Shown: positions 19,601-27,614 of the stretch, piece after piece | How the letters are laid out: every line of letters begins with the position of its first letter | Numbering within the stretch: position 1 is the stretch's first letter | DNA from: Acherontichlamydia pituitae | Lineage (GTDB): Bacteria > Chlamydiota > Chlamydiia > Chlamydiales > Rhabdochlamydiaceae | Direction of reading: 5' to 3' | Assembly: GCA_019634675.1 (NCBI GenBank) | Contig: JAHCAX010000004.1 | Span: 62,001 to 126,000 of the forward strand | Length of the DNA stretch: 64,000 nt | Translations under genes and position numbers: made by a program | The notes under the pieces: generated by a model | The model's input: only the letters and a program-made list of their open reading frames with translations | Told to the model about the DNA's origin: nothing | Databases searched by the model: none

Positions 19601-19810
19601 ATAGCGGGGCACGACATCTTTCAAGGTTCCGGCAAGCAAATGGCCATAATGGGGAAGCCCCGTTGCAAAAGGAGGTCCGTCGTAGAAAGAGAACACTTTG
19701 CACTCACGGCGCTGATCGACCGATTTTTCAAAAATCTTTTTCTTCTGCCAAAACTCTAAAACGCGTTCTTCTCTCTGAGGAAATGATTCTTTGGAATTGG
19801 GCTCAAACAT
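16682..19810 (-). CDS. ileS: Isoleucyl-tRNA synthetase
   Basis: A 1042-residue class I synthetase. HxGH is present (LPHYGHLLAGT, His54-His57), KMSKR is in NKMSKRLKNYPEPD near residue 590, and the long CP1 editing domain carries TTPWTLPSNLA. The C-terminal region is the long type found in chlamydiae and eukaryotic cytosolic enzymes rather than the shorter E. coli form with zinc-finger end. ATG 19810 (MFEPNSKES) is chosen as the usual N-terminus; an upstream ATG exists but adds an unrelated stretch. It is followed immediately by the coupled GNAT gene. Confidence 0.97.
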   Translation of the reverse strand: MFEPNSKESFPQREERVLEFWQKKKIFEKSVDQRRECKVFSFYDGPPFATGLPHYGHLLAGTLKDVVPRYKAMQGYFVPRRFGWDCHGLPVENEIEKAKELSGAAAIEEFGVAKFNEECRGIVLRYTSEWQRTVNRMGRWVSFENTYHTMDLSFMESVWWAFGQLYEKGLVYEGFKVMPFSAKLGTPLSNFEANLNYKDVDDPSLTVTFPLVDEPDTSLLVWTTTPWTLPSNLAIMAKKELEYAKVKDLKTGHHYILAKACLSHYFKNPEEFQVVSTFMGDKLDKRRYEPILPYFSSRAQTNAFRVILEDSIAAEEGTGLVHSAPAFGEVDFFACAREGIELVCPVDHNGKFTADVTDFAGMYVKDADKEIIKRLKGDKRVFHHGQIRHRYPFCWRSDTPLIYKAVRTWFVAVEKIKDKMLAANQKIHWVPDHIKEGRFGKWLENARDWAISRNRYWGTPIPIWRSDDGDIIVISSIKDLERRIGKPVTDLHRHFIDQLTFVENGREYRRVPEVFDCWFESGSMPYAQDHYPFERKEQFEKAFPADFIAEGLDQTRGWFYTLTVLAAALFDQPAFKNVIVNGIILAEDGNKMSKRLKNYPEPDAVINRYGADAIRLYLLNSPAVYAEDLRFSEKSVELVLRQVLIPFWNSFVFLSTYAKIYQWHPTTDKFPEPKAEIDQWILSQLQKLTQDVTEQMDRYQLAQVTGPIVLFVEQLTNWYIRRNRARFWSDEATRDRDEAFETLYTVLLTLTKITAPLIPFLSEEIYQQLKMAHHPESVHLADFPKYQSNLRQEKLEGEMASVQNIVSLGHSLRKEHKLKVRQPLAQAHIITANPEVYDALTRQKHLIADELNVKDVVLEKDEAAFVQLIAKPNFRILGKKVGKLMNAAQKEILGFSQAQLNVLLQGKNLPIQVEGQEVVLTSEDVSVERKVREGLIAATAQEMTVALDTELNDQLLLEGLAREIVNKINTMRRDEGFAVTDRIAIEISATDRVKHAFEQHKDYIMHEVLGTQVIFECSNGTQWDLNGEPTTIGIALSVVSTP

Positions 19811-19916
19811 ACACACTTGCCTATAAAAAAATGAGGCCGCCGCAAAGCTCATTCACGAGCTAGCTTGCAACAAGCATTGAAATAATAGAGGGAATTTTAC
19901 TCGATATGCATCAATA

Positions 19917-19949
19917 AATAAAGAGGGAGTTTAAAACTCCCTCTTTATT
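19917..19949. terminator. Strong palindromic terminator
   Basis: A 16-base-pair perfect stem (AATAAAGAGGGAGTTT paired with AAACTCCCTCTTTATT) around a single central base. It lies four bases past the stop of the membrane-protein gene at 19954 and between it and ileS, and the A/T-rich flanks make it work in both directions. Confidence 0.85.
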
Positions 19950-19953
19950 CCTG

Positions 19954-20775
19954 TTAGACGACGACGCCACCGACAGGTGCTCCACCTTCGGGAGCGCCAC
20001 CACCACCCAGCATTCCGGCTAACATGCCGCCTAATTCTGGAGGAAGCTGGCGGGAGAGTCCTTCGCCGAACTCAATGAGATCGTTATAAGTCTCCACACG
20101 CTCTAGGTTCCGGTCGATATAGCCCAGTGGAGCGCGGAGGACATGATTAAAGATCATCTCGTTGTTTTGAACAAGGGCGCGGCTCGCTTCTTGGAACCTT
20201 TCCCGGTTGCGCAAATAAACCCCTTTGATCGCATCGATGGTATCGCGCTGCGAAGTATAGATCACCGCTGCCGCTGCGATGCCTGCAACTCCCAAGTTGA
20301 CGAATTGGCCCGCTTTAGGAACAATCGTTCCGACAAGGCTGGCCACGATGCATCCGAGCGAAAGGCCCGTATGGATCCACTCTCTTCTGAACAAATCGTT
20401 GACCGCTTGGACCTGTCCGAAGGTCACTGCGGCAAGGGCAGTGAAGACTACGGCAAAGACGACGTTGTGAACCAAGCTCACAACCGACATCAGTCCCGAT
20501 TCCAAATAGCGCAAACGCGCTGTTGCGCCATGATAAAAGGTATTTGTCCCTGTTTGCTCGCTTAAGAACGTATAAGGGATGTTCTTTACAGAAGCAGCCG
20601 TGACGGTTGCAAGTGCGCTCGAGTCGATGATATCGACAAGCCCTTTTGCTCCTCGAGACTGCAACAGGACAGGGATCTCGCCTTGAACAATGTTCAACAA
20701 TGGTTGGTAATTAAACTCCAATTGCGGCATCCCACCGGGAGGCATTCCGCCGGGTGCGCCAAGACCTACAGCCAT
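19954..20775 (-). CDS. Membrane protein with Gly/Pro-rich ends, function unknown
   Basis: A 273-residue protein. The ATG at 20775 has AAGGAG upstream and replaces a longer frame that has no ribosome site. The N-terminus is Gly/Pro/Met-rich (GAPGGMPPGGMP), the middle has three close hydrophobic segments (about residues 95-119, 136-153 and 157-174), and the C-terminus is again Gly-rich (GGMLAGMLGGGGAPEGG). A clustered hydrophobic block inside an otherwise soluble chain recalls chlamydial inclusion-membrane proteins, but those have a tighter bilobed hairpin, so this is only a possibility. Monocistronic, with its own terminator. Confidence 0.6.
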   Translation of the reverse strand: MAVGLGAPGGMPPGGMPQLEFNYQPLLNIVQGEIPVLLQSRGAKGLVDIIDSSALATVTAASVKNIPYTFLSEQTGTNTFYHGATARLRYLESGLMSVVSLVHNVVFAVVFTALAAVTFGQVQAVNDLFRREWIHTGLSLGCIVASLVGTIVPKAGQFVNLGVAGIAAAAVIYTSQRDTIDAIKGVYLRNRERFQEASRALVQNNEMIFNHVLRAPLGYIDRNLERVETYNDLIEFGEGLSRQLPPELGGMLAGMLGGGGAPEGGAPVGGVVV

Positions 20776-21012
20776 ATAATAACTCCTTGATAAATTGAAT
20801 AAATGTGCAAAGAGTATACCCGGCCTCTTTTTGACCTTCAAACGAAAAAAAGCCCTTAATATCAAAAAAACCTTGAAAGACTTTCCTATTGCCTCATAAC
20901 CGCTTAGATCAAAATAACAACCGCAAACACCTAACCATTAACTATTTATAAATAACCCACTCTCTTTCTTGTTTACTTCTAATGGCTTATCGAAAAAAAT
21001 GGTAGTCCTTGT

Positions 21013-21018
21013 TATAAT
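21013..21018 (+). promoter_or_regulatory. -10 box of the tmRNA promoter
   Basis: A perfect TATAAT seven bases before the first tmRNA base. No good -35 hexamer is seen at the usual distance, which is common for chlamydial promoters. Confidence 0.7.
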
Positions 21019-21025
21019 AATAGAT

Positions 21026-21391
21026 GGGGGTGTACTGGTTTCGACTTGGAAACAAAGTATTGGTGGCATGCGGAGGACGTCGGTTGGCCTCCTTAATCAT
21101 CCGATAAAAAAACAAACGACAATCAAGAAATTGAATTGTTAGCTGCTTAAGGCTTAACCGCCTTAAGTGCTCGATAGCCTAGGGCCTGACCAGGAGCGCT
21201 AGAACTATTGTCATTAACCCTGGTATGAGCGCCCTTCTCCGCCTCTTGGAAGGGATGCTCGAGATCGATAGAGGCAAGTTAATCCAACGAGTGGCGCCTT
21301 CCTGCAGGATTAACTCATTACGGAGGCGATAAGCATGTAGGCATCAATAGGGAGTTTGCTAAGGACGAGAGTTCGATTCTCTCCACCTCCA
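21026..21391 (+). ncRNA. ssrA: Transfer-messenger RNA
   Basis: The 5-prime GGGGGTG pairs with CACCTCC at the 3-prime end (one G-U), the sequence after it has the conserved GTACTGGTTTCGAC, and the 3-prime T-arm is GAGAGTTCGATTCTCTC. The tag frame reads DKKTNDNQEIELLAA and stops at 21150 (codons from about 21103); it ends in LAA, the usual protease signal. The exact resume codon is uncertain. CCA is not encoded. The RNA frees stalled ribosomes and marks their products for degradation. Its 3-prime end is a classical integration site, and similar sequences recur four times downstream. Confidence 0.95.
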
Positions 21392-21396
21392 ATCAA

Positions 21397-21425
21397 ATAG
21401 GGCCCAAAATTTTCGGGCCCTTTCT
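21397..21425 (+). terminator. Rho-independent terminator of tmRNA
   Basis: A GGGCCC/GGGCCC stem with an AAAATTTTC loop followed by TTTCT, six bases after the tmRNA. Confidence 0.85.
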
Positions 21426-21428
21426 CAT

Positions 21429-21539
21429 ATGGCAAAGCTCCTGGAAACTCTTCAGAAGGATGTAAAATCTAGTTTGCCGACTATTGAGGAAATTGAGGCT
21501 AAACTTACTAAAGACAAAAAGCAAATGAAGAAATCCTAA
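21429..21539 (+). CDS. Possible small peptide or gene remnant
   Basis: An ATG opens 36 codons (MAKLLETLQKDVKSSLPTIE followed by a Lys/Glu-rich end). It starts four bases after the tmRNA terminator, with no ribosome site, and looks like the N-terminal piece of a helical protein. A T-rich hairpin (21554-21583) follows. It may be debris left by integration at the tmRNA gene. The rest of the gap to 21740 is AT-rich promoter-like sequence. Confidence 0.3.
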   Translation: MAKLLETLQKDVKSSLPTIEEIEAKLTKDKKQMKKS

Positions 21540-21739
21540 GCTAAGGAAATGGCTTTGATTTTTTCCTGTCTGGAAAAATCAAAAAAGACTCGCCCCTTTT
21601 AGTCTTTCACCCACTACTTTCAGTCACATCTCACTTGCTATTAACAAAATAGATTAAAGCTTTTATCGAACACTTGAATTTTAATATATTTTTAATTTAA
21701 AATTAATTAACTTTAATAATACTATTTCGCAGGTTTTCT

Positions 21740-22627
21740 ATGAGTTCAATTAGCAATAGTTCTTATGCTAGCACATCATATCAATCAATGGAGGACCTAT
21801 CTCTGGCTACTGCTTCCATCAATCTTGGAATCGATTCTTATGGAATGATCGATAATCTCCCAGAACTCGAAGCTGCCTTCTGTCAAGCAACCAAAAATTT
21901 CTCAGAAGCAGAGGTGATCCAATACGTTAGAGATGGCCATCTTCCACCAGCCAAACAGGCCTTCAAGATCAGGAAGAAATGCAATCATAACATTGCAACC
22001 TCGCTAGTCGTTTTGGCAAGCGGTACTATTTTCCGCACAGGAAAAAATAAAGAGATTAACCAAGGCGCGTGTAGCCTCCCAGGAGGCAATGAATCAATCC
22101 TATTAGGCCAAGGCTGTAACAAAAAAGTCTTTTCAGTAAAAGATCTTAATACCCAGAAGCAGGTAGCAATCGCAGTCGCAATAGAAAATTATCCAGATAC
22201 CCTATTAGAAATGCAACATGAAGCAGAAGTAACAAACCAGATCTCCTCGCCTTATATCCTGCGCGTTGACTATTACGTCAGGCCAATTGAACTAAAGTCA
22301 GGGATTTCAGATCAGTTTAGGAAAGGTTACCTCAAATCAGAAGTCTGTCTGGGAGGGTCATTGAAAGAACATCAAGAGCTAGCTACCGATCCAATAGTTC
22401 GCGCACAACTGGTTCTAGCTGTAAAGGCTACCCATGCTGCGGGGTTCGCACATCATGACATCGATGCAGGAAATGTTGTATTTGTGGACATTCCAAATAC
22501 GGAACAGAGCCTCACCTTAAGGATTAAATTAATCGATTTTGCACAAGCACAAAAACTGCGCGATACAAATAAAGAAGAATTAATACAGAGAGATGCAAAT
22601 CAATTAGGGCGCTTGTGTCCATGGTGA
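21740..22627 (+). CDS. Truncated protein-kinase-like protein, probably inactive
   Basis: A 295-residue protein with the outline of a Ser/Thr-kinase domain from about residue 120: LLGQGCNKKVFSVKD as the glycine loop, GFAHHDIDAGNVVFV in place of the catalytic HRDxxxxN, and IKLIDFAQA in place of DFG. The Lys of the VAIK motif is missing (VAIAVAIEN). The domain stops right after RDANQLGRL, where the C-terminal half of the large lobe should follow. It therefore looks like a truncated pseudokinase or a decaying gene. The N-terminal 110 residues are Ser-rich and match nothing I know. AT-rich composition and position directly behind the tmRNA suggest acquisition. Confidence 0.6.
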   Translation: MSSISNSSYASTSYQSMEDLSLATASINLGIDSYGMIDNLPELEAAFCQATKNFSEAEVIQYVRDGHLPPAKQAFKIRKKCNHNIATSLVVLASGTIFRTGKNKEINQGACSLPGGNESILLGQGCNKKVFSVKDLNTQKQVAIAVAIENYPDTLLEMQHEAEVTNQISSPYILRVDYYVRPIELKSGISDQFRKGYLKSEVCLGGSLKEHQELATDPIVRAQLVLAVKATHAAGFAHHDIDAGNVVFVDIPNTEQSLTLRIKLIDFAQAQKLRDTNKEELIQRDANQLGRLCPW

Positions 22628-22666
22628 TTCCTCGGAGAACAATACAAGAACTTAGCGTTTATTAAG

Positions 22667-22870
22667 TTAACATAAAGCGATCAAAGTAAGCAGAGCGATT
22701 TTCTCGACAAAGAGAATAAACCCCTTCTGTGTAATTATGCGCAGCCACGAGCATGGGAACAAAACCTTTTTCGCTCCCCTCATTTTTAATACATTAAGAT
22801 TTTGATGTTTAAAACATTTAGCTCCGAAGTCCAACAGTTTTGCTAAATCGCTTAATCCTAGAGGGTTCAT
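22667..22870 (-). pseudogene. Decayed gene remnant, family unknown
   Basis: The minus strand opens with an ATG at 22870 (MNPLGLSDLAKLLDFGAKCF) for 67 codons. A neighbouring frame over the second half reads more naturally (PMLVAAHNYTEGVYSLC, then RSAYFDRFM) and ends in its own stop near 22664. This suggests one frameshifted gene rather than a working one. No family is recognised. Confidence 0.3.
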
Positions 22871-22941
22871 CTTCTTATCTCTGAATTTTTATTGATCTTC
22901 TGGGTTAAACAAATAGCAAAACTAGCTAACTTTGACCACTT

Positions 22942-23005
22942 AAAAGTTCTGAATGCGCTTCTCCACCTCCAACACACAAAAGGCTCGGGTTTCCCCGAGC
23001 CTTTT
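22942..23005 (+). repeat. tmRNA-3-prime-end-like repeat R1 with terminator
   Basis: It begins AAAAGTTCTGAATGC and contains TCTCCACCTCCAA, 13 bases identical to the tmRNA 3-prime end, then CACACA. It is followed by a perfect terminator hairpin AAAAGGCTCGGG/CCCGAGCCTTTT (22978-23005). Related copies are at 24971, 26992 and 27615. Confidence 0.75.
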
Positions 23006-23177
23006 CATAGACAAAATCCAACAAAATTCCGACTCCAAAAAAGCACGCCCCCCTGCCAAAAATTCAATCGGCTCTCTGGATTCCCACTTCCAATCCTTCA
23101 TTATTTCACTAGACCGAATGAAACTGCTGCAAAAACTATTTAGTTTTTTGCACTTTTCTTGTACATTAAAAGGTTCT

Positions 23178-24140
23178 ATGAGAAAACAAGCGCCGATCAA
23201 TTCTAAATTTAATGCATCATCTACAGCTTCAGAGGTAGTAAATGGGTTACCCTTGAGGGGTAAAACAGCAATTATTACTGGAGGACATTCTGGTCTTGGC
23301 TTCGAATCTACAAAAGCATTATCCGTTTCTGGCGTGAATGTTATTGTAGGAGCTCGAAATGTTCTAGTTGCTCAGGAAAAACTGGTTGATATGCCTAATG
23401 TGGTTATAAAACATCTAGACTTATCCGATCTAGAAAGTGTCAAAAAATTTTCAGATGACCTTATAAGCTCAGAAATTCAAGTGGATATGCTTATCTGTAA
23501 TGCTGGGATTATGGCTTGTCCTGAAAACAGAGTAGGTTTAGGTCAGTGGGAGTCCCAATTTGCTACCAATCATCTCGGTCACTATGCGCTGACTAATCAA
23601 GTGTGGAAAGCTCTTAATCCGGGAGCAAGAGTTGTTTGCGTTTCCTCTGCAGGACATCACAGCTCACCAATAAGATGGGATGATATACATTTTGAACACG
23701 GTTATGATAAATGGATGGCTTATGGTCAATCTAAAACCGCGAATATTTTATTTGCATTGCAGCTCGATGAATATGGTAAAGAACATAATATTCGCGCTTT
23801 CTCTCTTCATCCCGGAAAAATATTTACCCCTCTGCAAAGACATCTTGAAATAACAGAAATGATCGAAGCAGGTTGGCTTGATGCAGACGGTTATCCAGCT
23901 GATCCAACCTTTAAAACTCCTGAACAGGGTGCCGCAACACAATTGTGGGCAGCGACATCGCCCATGCTCGAAGGGTTAGGAGGAGTTTATTGCGAAGACT
24001 GTGAAGTTACCAAACTCGCATCTGAATATTCGGAGCCTTTTCGAGGTGTTTGTGCATATGCTATTGATCCAATACTGGCACAAAAGTTTTGGGATATTTC
24101 TGCAGAACTAACGGGTGTTAATGCTTTTTCCTCGAATTGA
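23178..24140 (+). CDS. Short-chain dehydrogenase, retinol-dehydrogenase-like
   Basis: A 320-residue SDR. The ATG at 23178 has AAGG upstream; the longer open frame runs back through repeat R1 and is not credible. Motifs: TGGHSGLGFESTKAL (cofactor loop), DMLICNAGIMACP, SSAGHHSS with the catalytic Ser, and YGQSKTANIL. The pattern of NAGIMA, NHLGHYALT and SSAGHH is typical of the eukaryotic-like retinol/WW-domain oxidoreductase branch. Substrate unknown. It lies between repeats R1 and R2, so it may have arrived as part of a cassette; it is visibly AT-richer than core genes. Confidence 0.85.
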   Translation: MRKQAPINSKFNASSTASEVVNGLPLRGKTAIITGGHSGLGFESTKALSVSGVNVIVGARNVLVAQEKLVDMPNVVIKHLDLSDLESVKKFSDDLISSEIQVDMLICNAGIMACPENRVGLGQWESQFATNHLGHYALTNQVWKALNPGARVVCVSSAGHHSSPIRWDDIHFEHGYDKWMAYGQSKTANILFALQLDEYGKEHNIRAFSLHPGKIFTPLQRHLEITEMIEAGWLDADGYPADPTFKTPEQGAATQLWAATSPMLEGLGGVYCEDCEVTKLASEYSEPFRGVCAYAIDPILAQKFWDISAELTGVNAFSSN

Positions 24141-24170
24141 ACCTGGTATGCAGAAGTAGAAACCTCTTGG

Positions 24171-24890
24171 TCAATAGATCGGGATATCTATAATATAAAA
24201 AGCCATATCATGACTTTGCATTTGCATTGAGCCATCGGGCTGAAGAGTAGGCCATGAAAGGTTGAGCATTTCAACACCTGAATGTCTAAATCCTGGAATA
24301 ATTGTTGCGTATGGCTCAGGAGATTCTTTCATTCGCGACTCATCATAAAGAACTTGAATGTAACAAATTTGCCTTTTGCCCCATTTTTTAGCTGCAGCAA
24401 CAAATTGATCGAACATCTCTAAAGCAGCCCTCGCATTTTCTTTATGGTTTTCTGCCATCAGAAAATATCCAATATACAAGACCTCGTTTGGTTGAAAGCC
24501 TTTTTCTTTGAATTGTTCGAGCAACTGGGAAGAAAAAACATTCCCCATGCTGTAGTCAAGGTAAAACGAACCTAGAGATATCCCGGAAGCAATTCCTATC
24601 ACTTCATCCCTCTTTTTTGCAATAACAGTAAGCGCTTCTTTTTCATTTACATAAACAGTGTCAAACGGATGAATCAATTGCTCCTTTGGAGGGGCATAGT
24701 AATATGGAAATCCAAGAAGGTGTTGTGCACACCATTCATGAAGCAGAGGCAATAGAGGAAGAACCTCTTCTCTGGAGAATGCTTGAACTTGCATAGATTC
24801 CTTATTGCCATTGATTTCGAAGTTTGCTGAAAGCAGGGGAAAACAGTAAACCTGAAAAATGAATATTAGCACCTTTAGCGATCTAAACAT
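24171..24890 (-). CDS. Exported protein with possible acetyltransferase (GNAT) fold
   Basis: A 239-residue protein. ATG 24890 is preferred because GGAAGG lies six bases upstream. It opens with a hydrophobic signal-like segment (LKVLIFIFQVYCFPLLSA), then a region with GNAT-like order: EEVLPLLPLLHEWC, a strand VIAKKRDEVIGIASG, EVLYIGYFLMAENHKENARAA near the acetyl-CoA site, and ICYIQVLYDES. The canonical Q/RxxGxG loop is absent, so the family call is weak, and an exported GNAT would be unusual. Convergent with the dehydrogenase 30 bases away; both lie between R1 and R2. Confidence 0.5.
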   Translation of the reverse strand: MFRSLKVLIFIFQVYCFPLLSANFEINGNKESMQVQAFSREEVLPLLPLLHEWCAQHLLGFPYYYAPPKEQLIHPFDTVYVNEKEALTVIAKKRDEVIGIASGISLGSFYLDYSMGNVFSSQLLEQFKEKGFQPNEVLYIGYFLMAENHKENARAALEMFDQFVAAAKKWGKRQICYIQVLYDESRMKESPEPYATIIPGFRHSGVEMLNLSWPTLQPDGSMQMQSHDMAFYIIDIPIY

Positions 24891-24970
24891 AAGCATCCTT
24901 CCTTTGCAAAGCTCTGTAGTTAAACCACATTGAGCAAAATATGGGAAACAATTTTGATTTTTTCAAACTG

Positions 24971-25035
24971 AAAAGTTCTGAATGCATCTCTCGACTTCCA
25001 TCATGAAAGGCCAGGAAATTCTCCGAGCCTTTTTC
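24971..25035 (+). repeat. tmRNA-3-prime-end-like repeat R2 with degenerate terminator
   Basis: It starts AAAAGTTCTGAATGCATCTC like R1 and R4, but the tmRNA-like core is degraded (TCTCGACTTCCA). An imperfect hairpin AAAGGCCAGG...CTCCGAGCCTTTTT follows. Confidence 0.6.
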
Positions 25036-25131
25036 TATCCAAGTAACGCCAAGATCACTTTTCCCATCTTTAGTTCTGCTCTCTGCTATTTTCCCCATCA
25101 TTGCAGGGGTAAGAATTTCGTCTGACCGTGA

Positions 25132-26592
25132 TTATTGATTGTTACCTCGTAAAGATCGTCCTTTAGGTTCATAACCTTCACGTAGAACACCTTTGGAATG
25201 TAAAAGTTCTACGGCCTCAGCTGAATCCTTCACTTTAGAAGCACTGCGCGCTAACATTTCTTCTTCAAATTCAGTTAGTGCAATTTCTCTCAATCCGGTT
25301 TCTCTCCATTTAGATAAGGTTGTACATGCTTTTGAAATGTTACGAGCAAGCGCCAATGCATCCAACAGAGCCTGATTTGCACCTTGTCCTTTAAATGGAC
25401 TCATCGGGTGAGCTGCATCTCCAATCAAAGTAATTGGTCCTGCTTTTTCCAATAATTCCGGCTTGAGTAATTCTCGGTCGTATATGGGATAACCTGTAAT
25501 TTGTGCCGGTAGGGTTGCTGATAAGATTTGAGGAATGGGCGTATGCCACTTTGCTCTACGACATGCTTCTTCTTTAAGAGACTGAGCACCTTGTGCGCTT
25601 AAGGCCTTAGCTTCTTCTTCAGGCATGGGGAAGCTAAATTGCCACATTACCGAGTCTACTGAGTAAGGCATCATGTAGATTCGCTCACAGCCATTGACGG
25701 TTTGAAACACGGTGGCTGAATCGAGCAAAGAACTCTCAATACCCTTCAGAGCCTCTAAAGAACAAATACCCAAAATTACTATATACCCCAGGTAACGCAA
25801 AGGAGTAATATCCTCGCCAATCAATAAGCTGCGCACAACACTACGAATGCCATCGGCGCCTATCACCAAATCTGCCTTAGCATTCTTCATCTCTCCGTTA
25901 ACTTGAAAGCTTAGTTCAACAGATTTATCTTCACATTGTTTAAAACAAACTAAGCGGTATCCCCACTGCACGGCAGCATGGCCGCCCAATTGCTCTAGTA
26001 ACGCTAAGCGCAAGGCCTGCCGCGAGATATGCACATTTCTACGCCTTGGAGACTTTTTAATGTTTTCATGCGTCCTCACCCCCCATTCAGCAATTTCTTT
26101 TCCTTCTGTAGTCAGCACCACATGGCGCGTGGAATTAATCCCGCCTTTTAAAGAGAAAAGACCCAATTCTCTAATTGCCTTACTTGCTTGTTGCAAAGTG
26201 ATTCCGTACCCCTGAGCTCGTGCATCGACATTGCTATCGCGCTCATAAAGAGTAAATGGAATGCCGCGATGCAAACAAGCTACAGCAAGCGCCACGCCTG
26301 CTATACCTGCGCCAATAATTGCTAGATGGGGATAGTTTGAATCTGCTATGGGGTAATTAGCGGCAGGAATCAAGCCAGATCCACGGCAATTATCGCATAA
26401 ACATTGAGTAATCCTAGGGCGAGCCGAAGGGTTTCCTTTACCCTTAGTTTTTTCAAATTCATTAATTGCTAGTTGGTAGCGTATTCTCGCCTTCTTGCCG
26501 AGCCTCGAGTTTTTTTTGCCACGTCCACAACATTTCGGACAAATAGTCCAGTAAGCCTTTTTATTTTCCACTTTTGTCCAATCTTCTTTCAA
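25132..26592 (-). CDS. FAD-dependent monooxygenase with N-terminal DnaJ-type zinc motifs
   Basis: A 486-residue protein. From about residue 90 it is a group A flavin hydroxylase: AIIGAGIAGVALAVAC (FAD binding), DLVIGADGIRSVVR (the DG motif) and ITLIGDAAHPMSPFKGQGAN (the second FAD motif). The first 80 residues are unusual: CPKCCGRG (Cys18, Cys21) and CDNCRGSG (Cys66, Cys69) match the CxxCxGxG zinc-binding units of DnaJ. Start is a TTG at 26592 with only a weak GAGAG. It follows a YCII-domain gene by 37 bases on the same strand; YCII proteins often accompany oxidative ring-modifying pathways. Substrate unknown. Lies between R2 and R3. Confidence 0.8.
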   Translation of the reverse strand: MKEDWTKVENKKAYWTICPKCCGRGKKNSRLGKKARIRYQLAINEFEKTKGKGNPSARPRITQCLCDNCRGSGLIPAANYPIADSNYPHLAIIGAGIAGVALAVACLHRGIPFTLYERDSNVDARAQGYGITLQQASKAIRELGLFSLKGGINSTRHVVLTTEGKEIAEWGVRTHENIKKSPRRRNVHISRQALRLALLEQLGGHAAVQWGYRLVCFKQCEDKSVELSFQVNGEMKNAKADLVIGADGIRSVVRSLLIGEDITPLRYLGYIVILGICSLEALKGIESSLLDSATVFQTVNGCERIYMMPYSVDSVMWQFSFPMPEEEAKALSAQGAQSLKEEACRRAKWHTPIPQILSATLPAQITGYPIYDRELLKPELLEKAGPITLIGDAAHPMSPFKGQGANQALLDALALARNISKACTTLSKWRETGLREIALTEFEEEMLARSASKVKDSAEAVELLHSKGVLREGYEPKGRSLRGNNQ

Positions 26593-26629
26593 TTATGCTC
26601 TCGAATTCAATAGTTTACAGCCTAAGTAT

Positions 26630-26929
26630 TTACCTATCGCCCAAAAAAGAGCCGTCCCACCACCTCTTACGCCAGCGAATGATCTTTGTCTCGGCCCGAA
26701 TGCCAGCGCTAGCATAGGGATCGCTATCAGCGAACAGCTTGGCTTCATGCCAATCATCTGTATCAAATAAAGAAATACCCCCAATAATTTTCCCATCTTC
26801 ATCAAGAAGCGCGCCTGAAGCGAGGATCTTATCCCCATACTTTTTGAGAAAATCACGATGAGCCTGTCTATTGGCCTCTCGGGTTGTTTCCTGATTTGGA
26901 AAATCCGTTGCGAATATGAGATAAGGCAT
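26630..26929 (-). CDS. YCII-domain protein
   Basis: A 99-residue protein of the YciI-related family: MPYLIFATDFPNQET, then HRDFLKKYGDKILASGALLD (conserved His and Gly), then GGISLFDTDDWHEAKLFADS and DPYASAG, the family's most conserved element. The family has a ferredoxin-like fold with a His/Asp pair and includes small lyases and muconolactone-isomerase-like enzymes; the role here is unknown. Probably co-transcribed with the downstream monooxygenase. Confidence 0.85.
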   Translation of the reverse strand: MPYLIFATDFPNQETTREANRQAHRDFLKKYGDKILASGALLDEDGKIIGGISLFDTDDWHEAKLFADSDPYASAGIRAETKIIRWRKRWWDGSFLGDR

Positions 26930-26991
26930 TCCACACCATCCGTTAGAGTTGTTTTTTGAAAAATAGATAAACTATTCGTTTTATTTCTAAT

Positions 26992-27100
26992 AAAACGTTC
27001 TGAATATGTCTCTCCACCTCCAACACACAAGAACCGAAAAATCGACTGAAACTTTTTATTGAGATAGGTTCAAAGGCCAGGATAACCTCCCGGCCTTTTT
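26992..27100 (+). repeat. tmRNA-3-prime-end-like repeat R3 with terminator
   Basis: It holds TCTCTCCACCTCCAA, 15 bases identical to the tmRNA 3-prime end, preceded by CGTTCTGAATATG and followed by CACACAA. About 40 bases later comes the hairpin AAAGGCCAGG...CTCCCGGCCTTTTT (27072-27100). The intervening bases (about 27035-27070) resemble a stretch at 62771. Confidence 0.75.
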
Positions 27101-27101
27101 C

Positions 27102-27513
27102 TTAGGGATATTCTTTCAGAGGAATGCAATTGGCTGCAGATTGAATCTGATCAAGAACCGAGTCTCCCAGCCAGGGCTCGACCTTGCCTTTGGGAATCAT
27201 ATGCTCGATAATGGCTTCCCCTAACCGTTGATTCTTGTCTACAAACGGCTTCATCGCCTTCTCATACTTAGGAAAGGCGGTGGCATAATCTCCGTTTGCA
27301 AGGAATAATTCACCTGCGAGAAGATAAGCGCCTACTAGGGACATACTTGTTCCTTGGCCCGATGCTAAACATGGACTATAAGCCGCATCGCCGATCACAA
27401 TCACACGATCTTTAAACCATTTCTCCATGCGAATTTGTTTGACTTCATCGAAATAAAATTCTGAAGCTTGATTCAACGCTGGCGCCGGAAATTAATATAC
27501 GTTGATTTTTCAT
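27102..27513 (-). pseudogene. FAD monooxygenase pseudogene with large internal deletion
   Basis: The start codon and first residues survive (ATG at 27513, MKNQRILISGA, closely matching the start of the intact monooxygenase at 43069). The frame then jumps straight to the C-terminal third (from NQASEFYFDEV), which includes VIVIGDAAYSPCLASGQGTS, the second FAD motif. Roughly 270 residues, including the DG motif, are missing and the junction is out of frame, so no active enzyme is possible. It lies between R3 and R4. Confidence 0.85.
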
Positions 27514-27614
27514 AAAAAAAGCAATTCCCTATTGGCATCAAACTTATTAACTCTTTCTTTCACAACTAATATAAGAGTCATAACAATATATACTAAATCC
27601 GGTTTCTTCCAATC

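Noticed and set aside
19954..20775. A chlamydial inclusion-membrane (Inc) protein
   Set aside because: It has three hydrophobic segments spread over 80 residues rather than the tight bilobed hairpin; left as unknown membrane protein.
22892..23177. Long N-terminal extension of the dehydrogenase through repeat R1
   Set aside because: The extension would translate the terminator hairpin; the ATG at 23178 has a ribosome site and the family's usual length.
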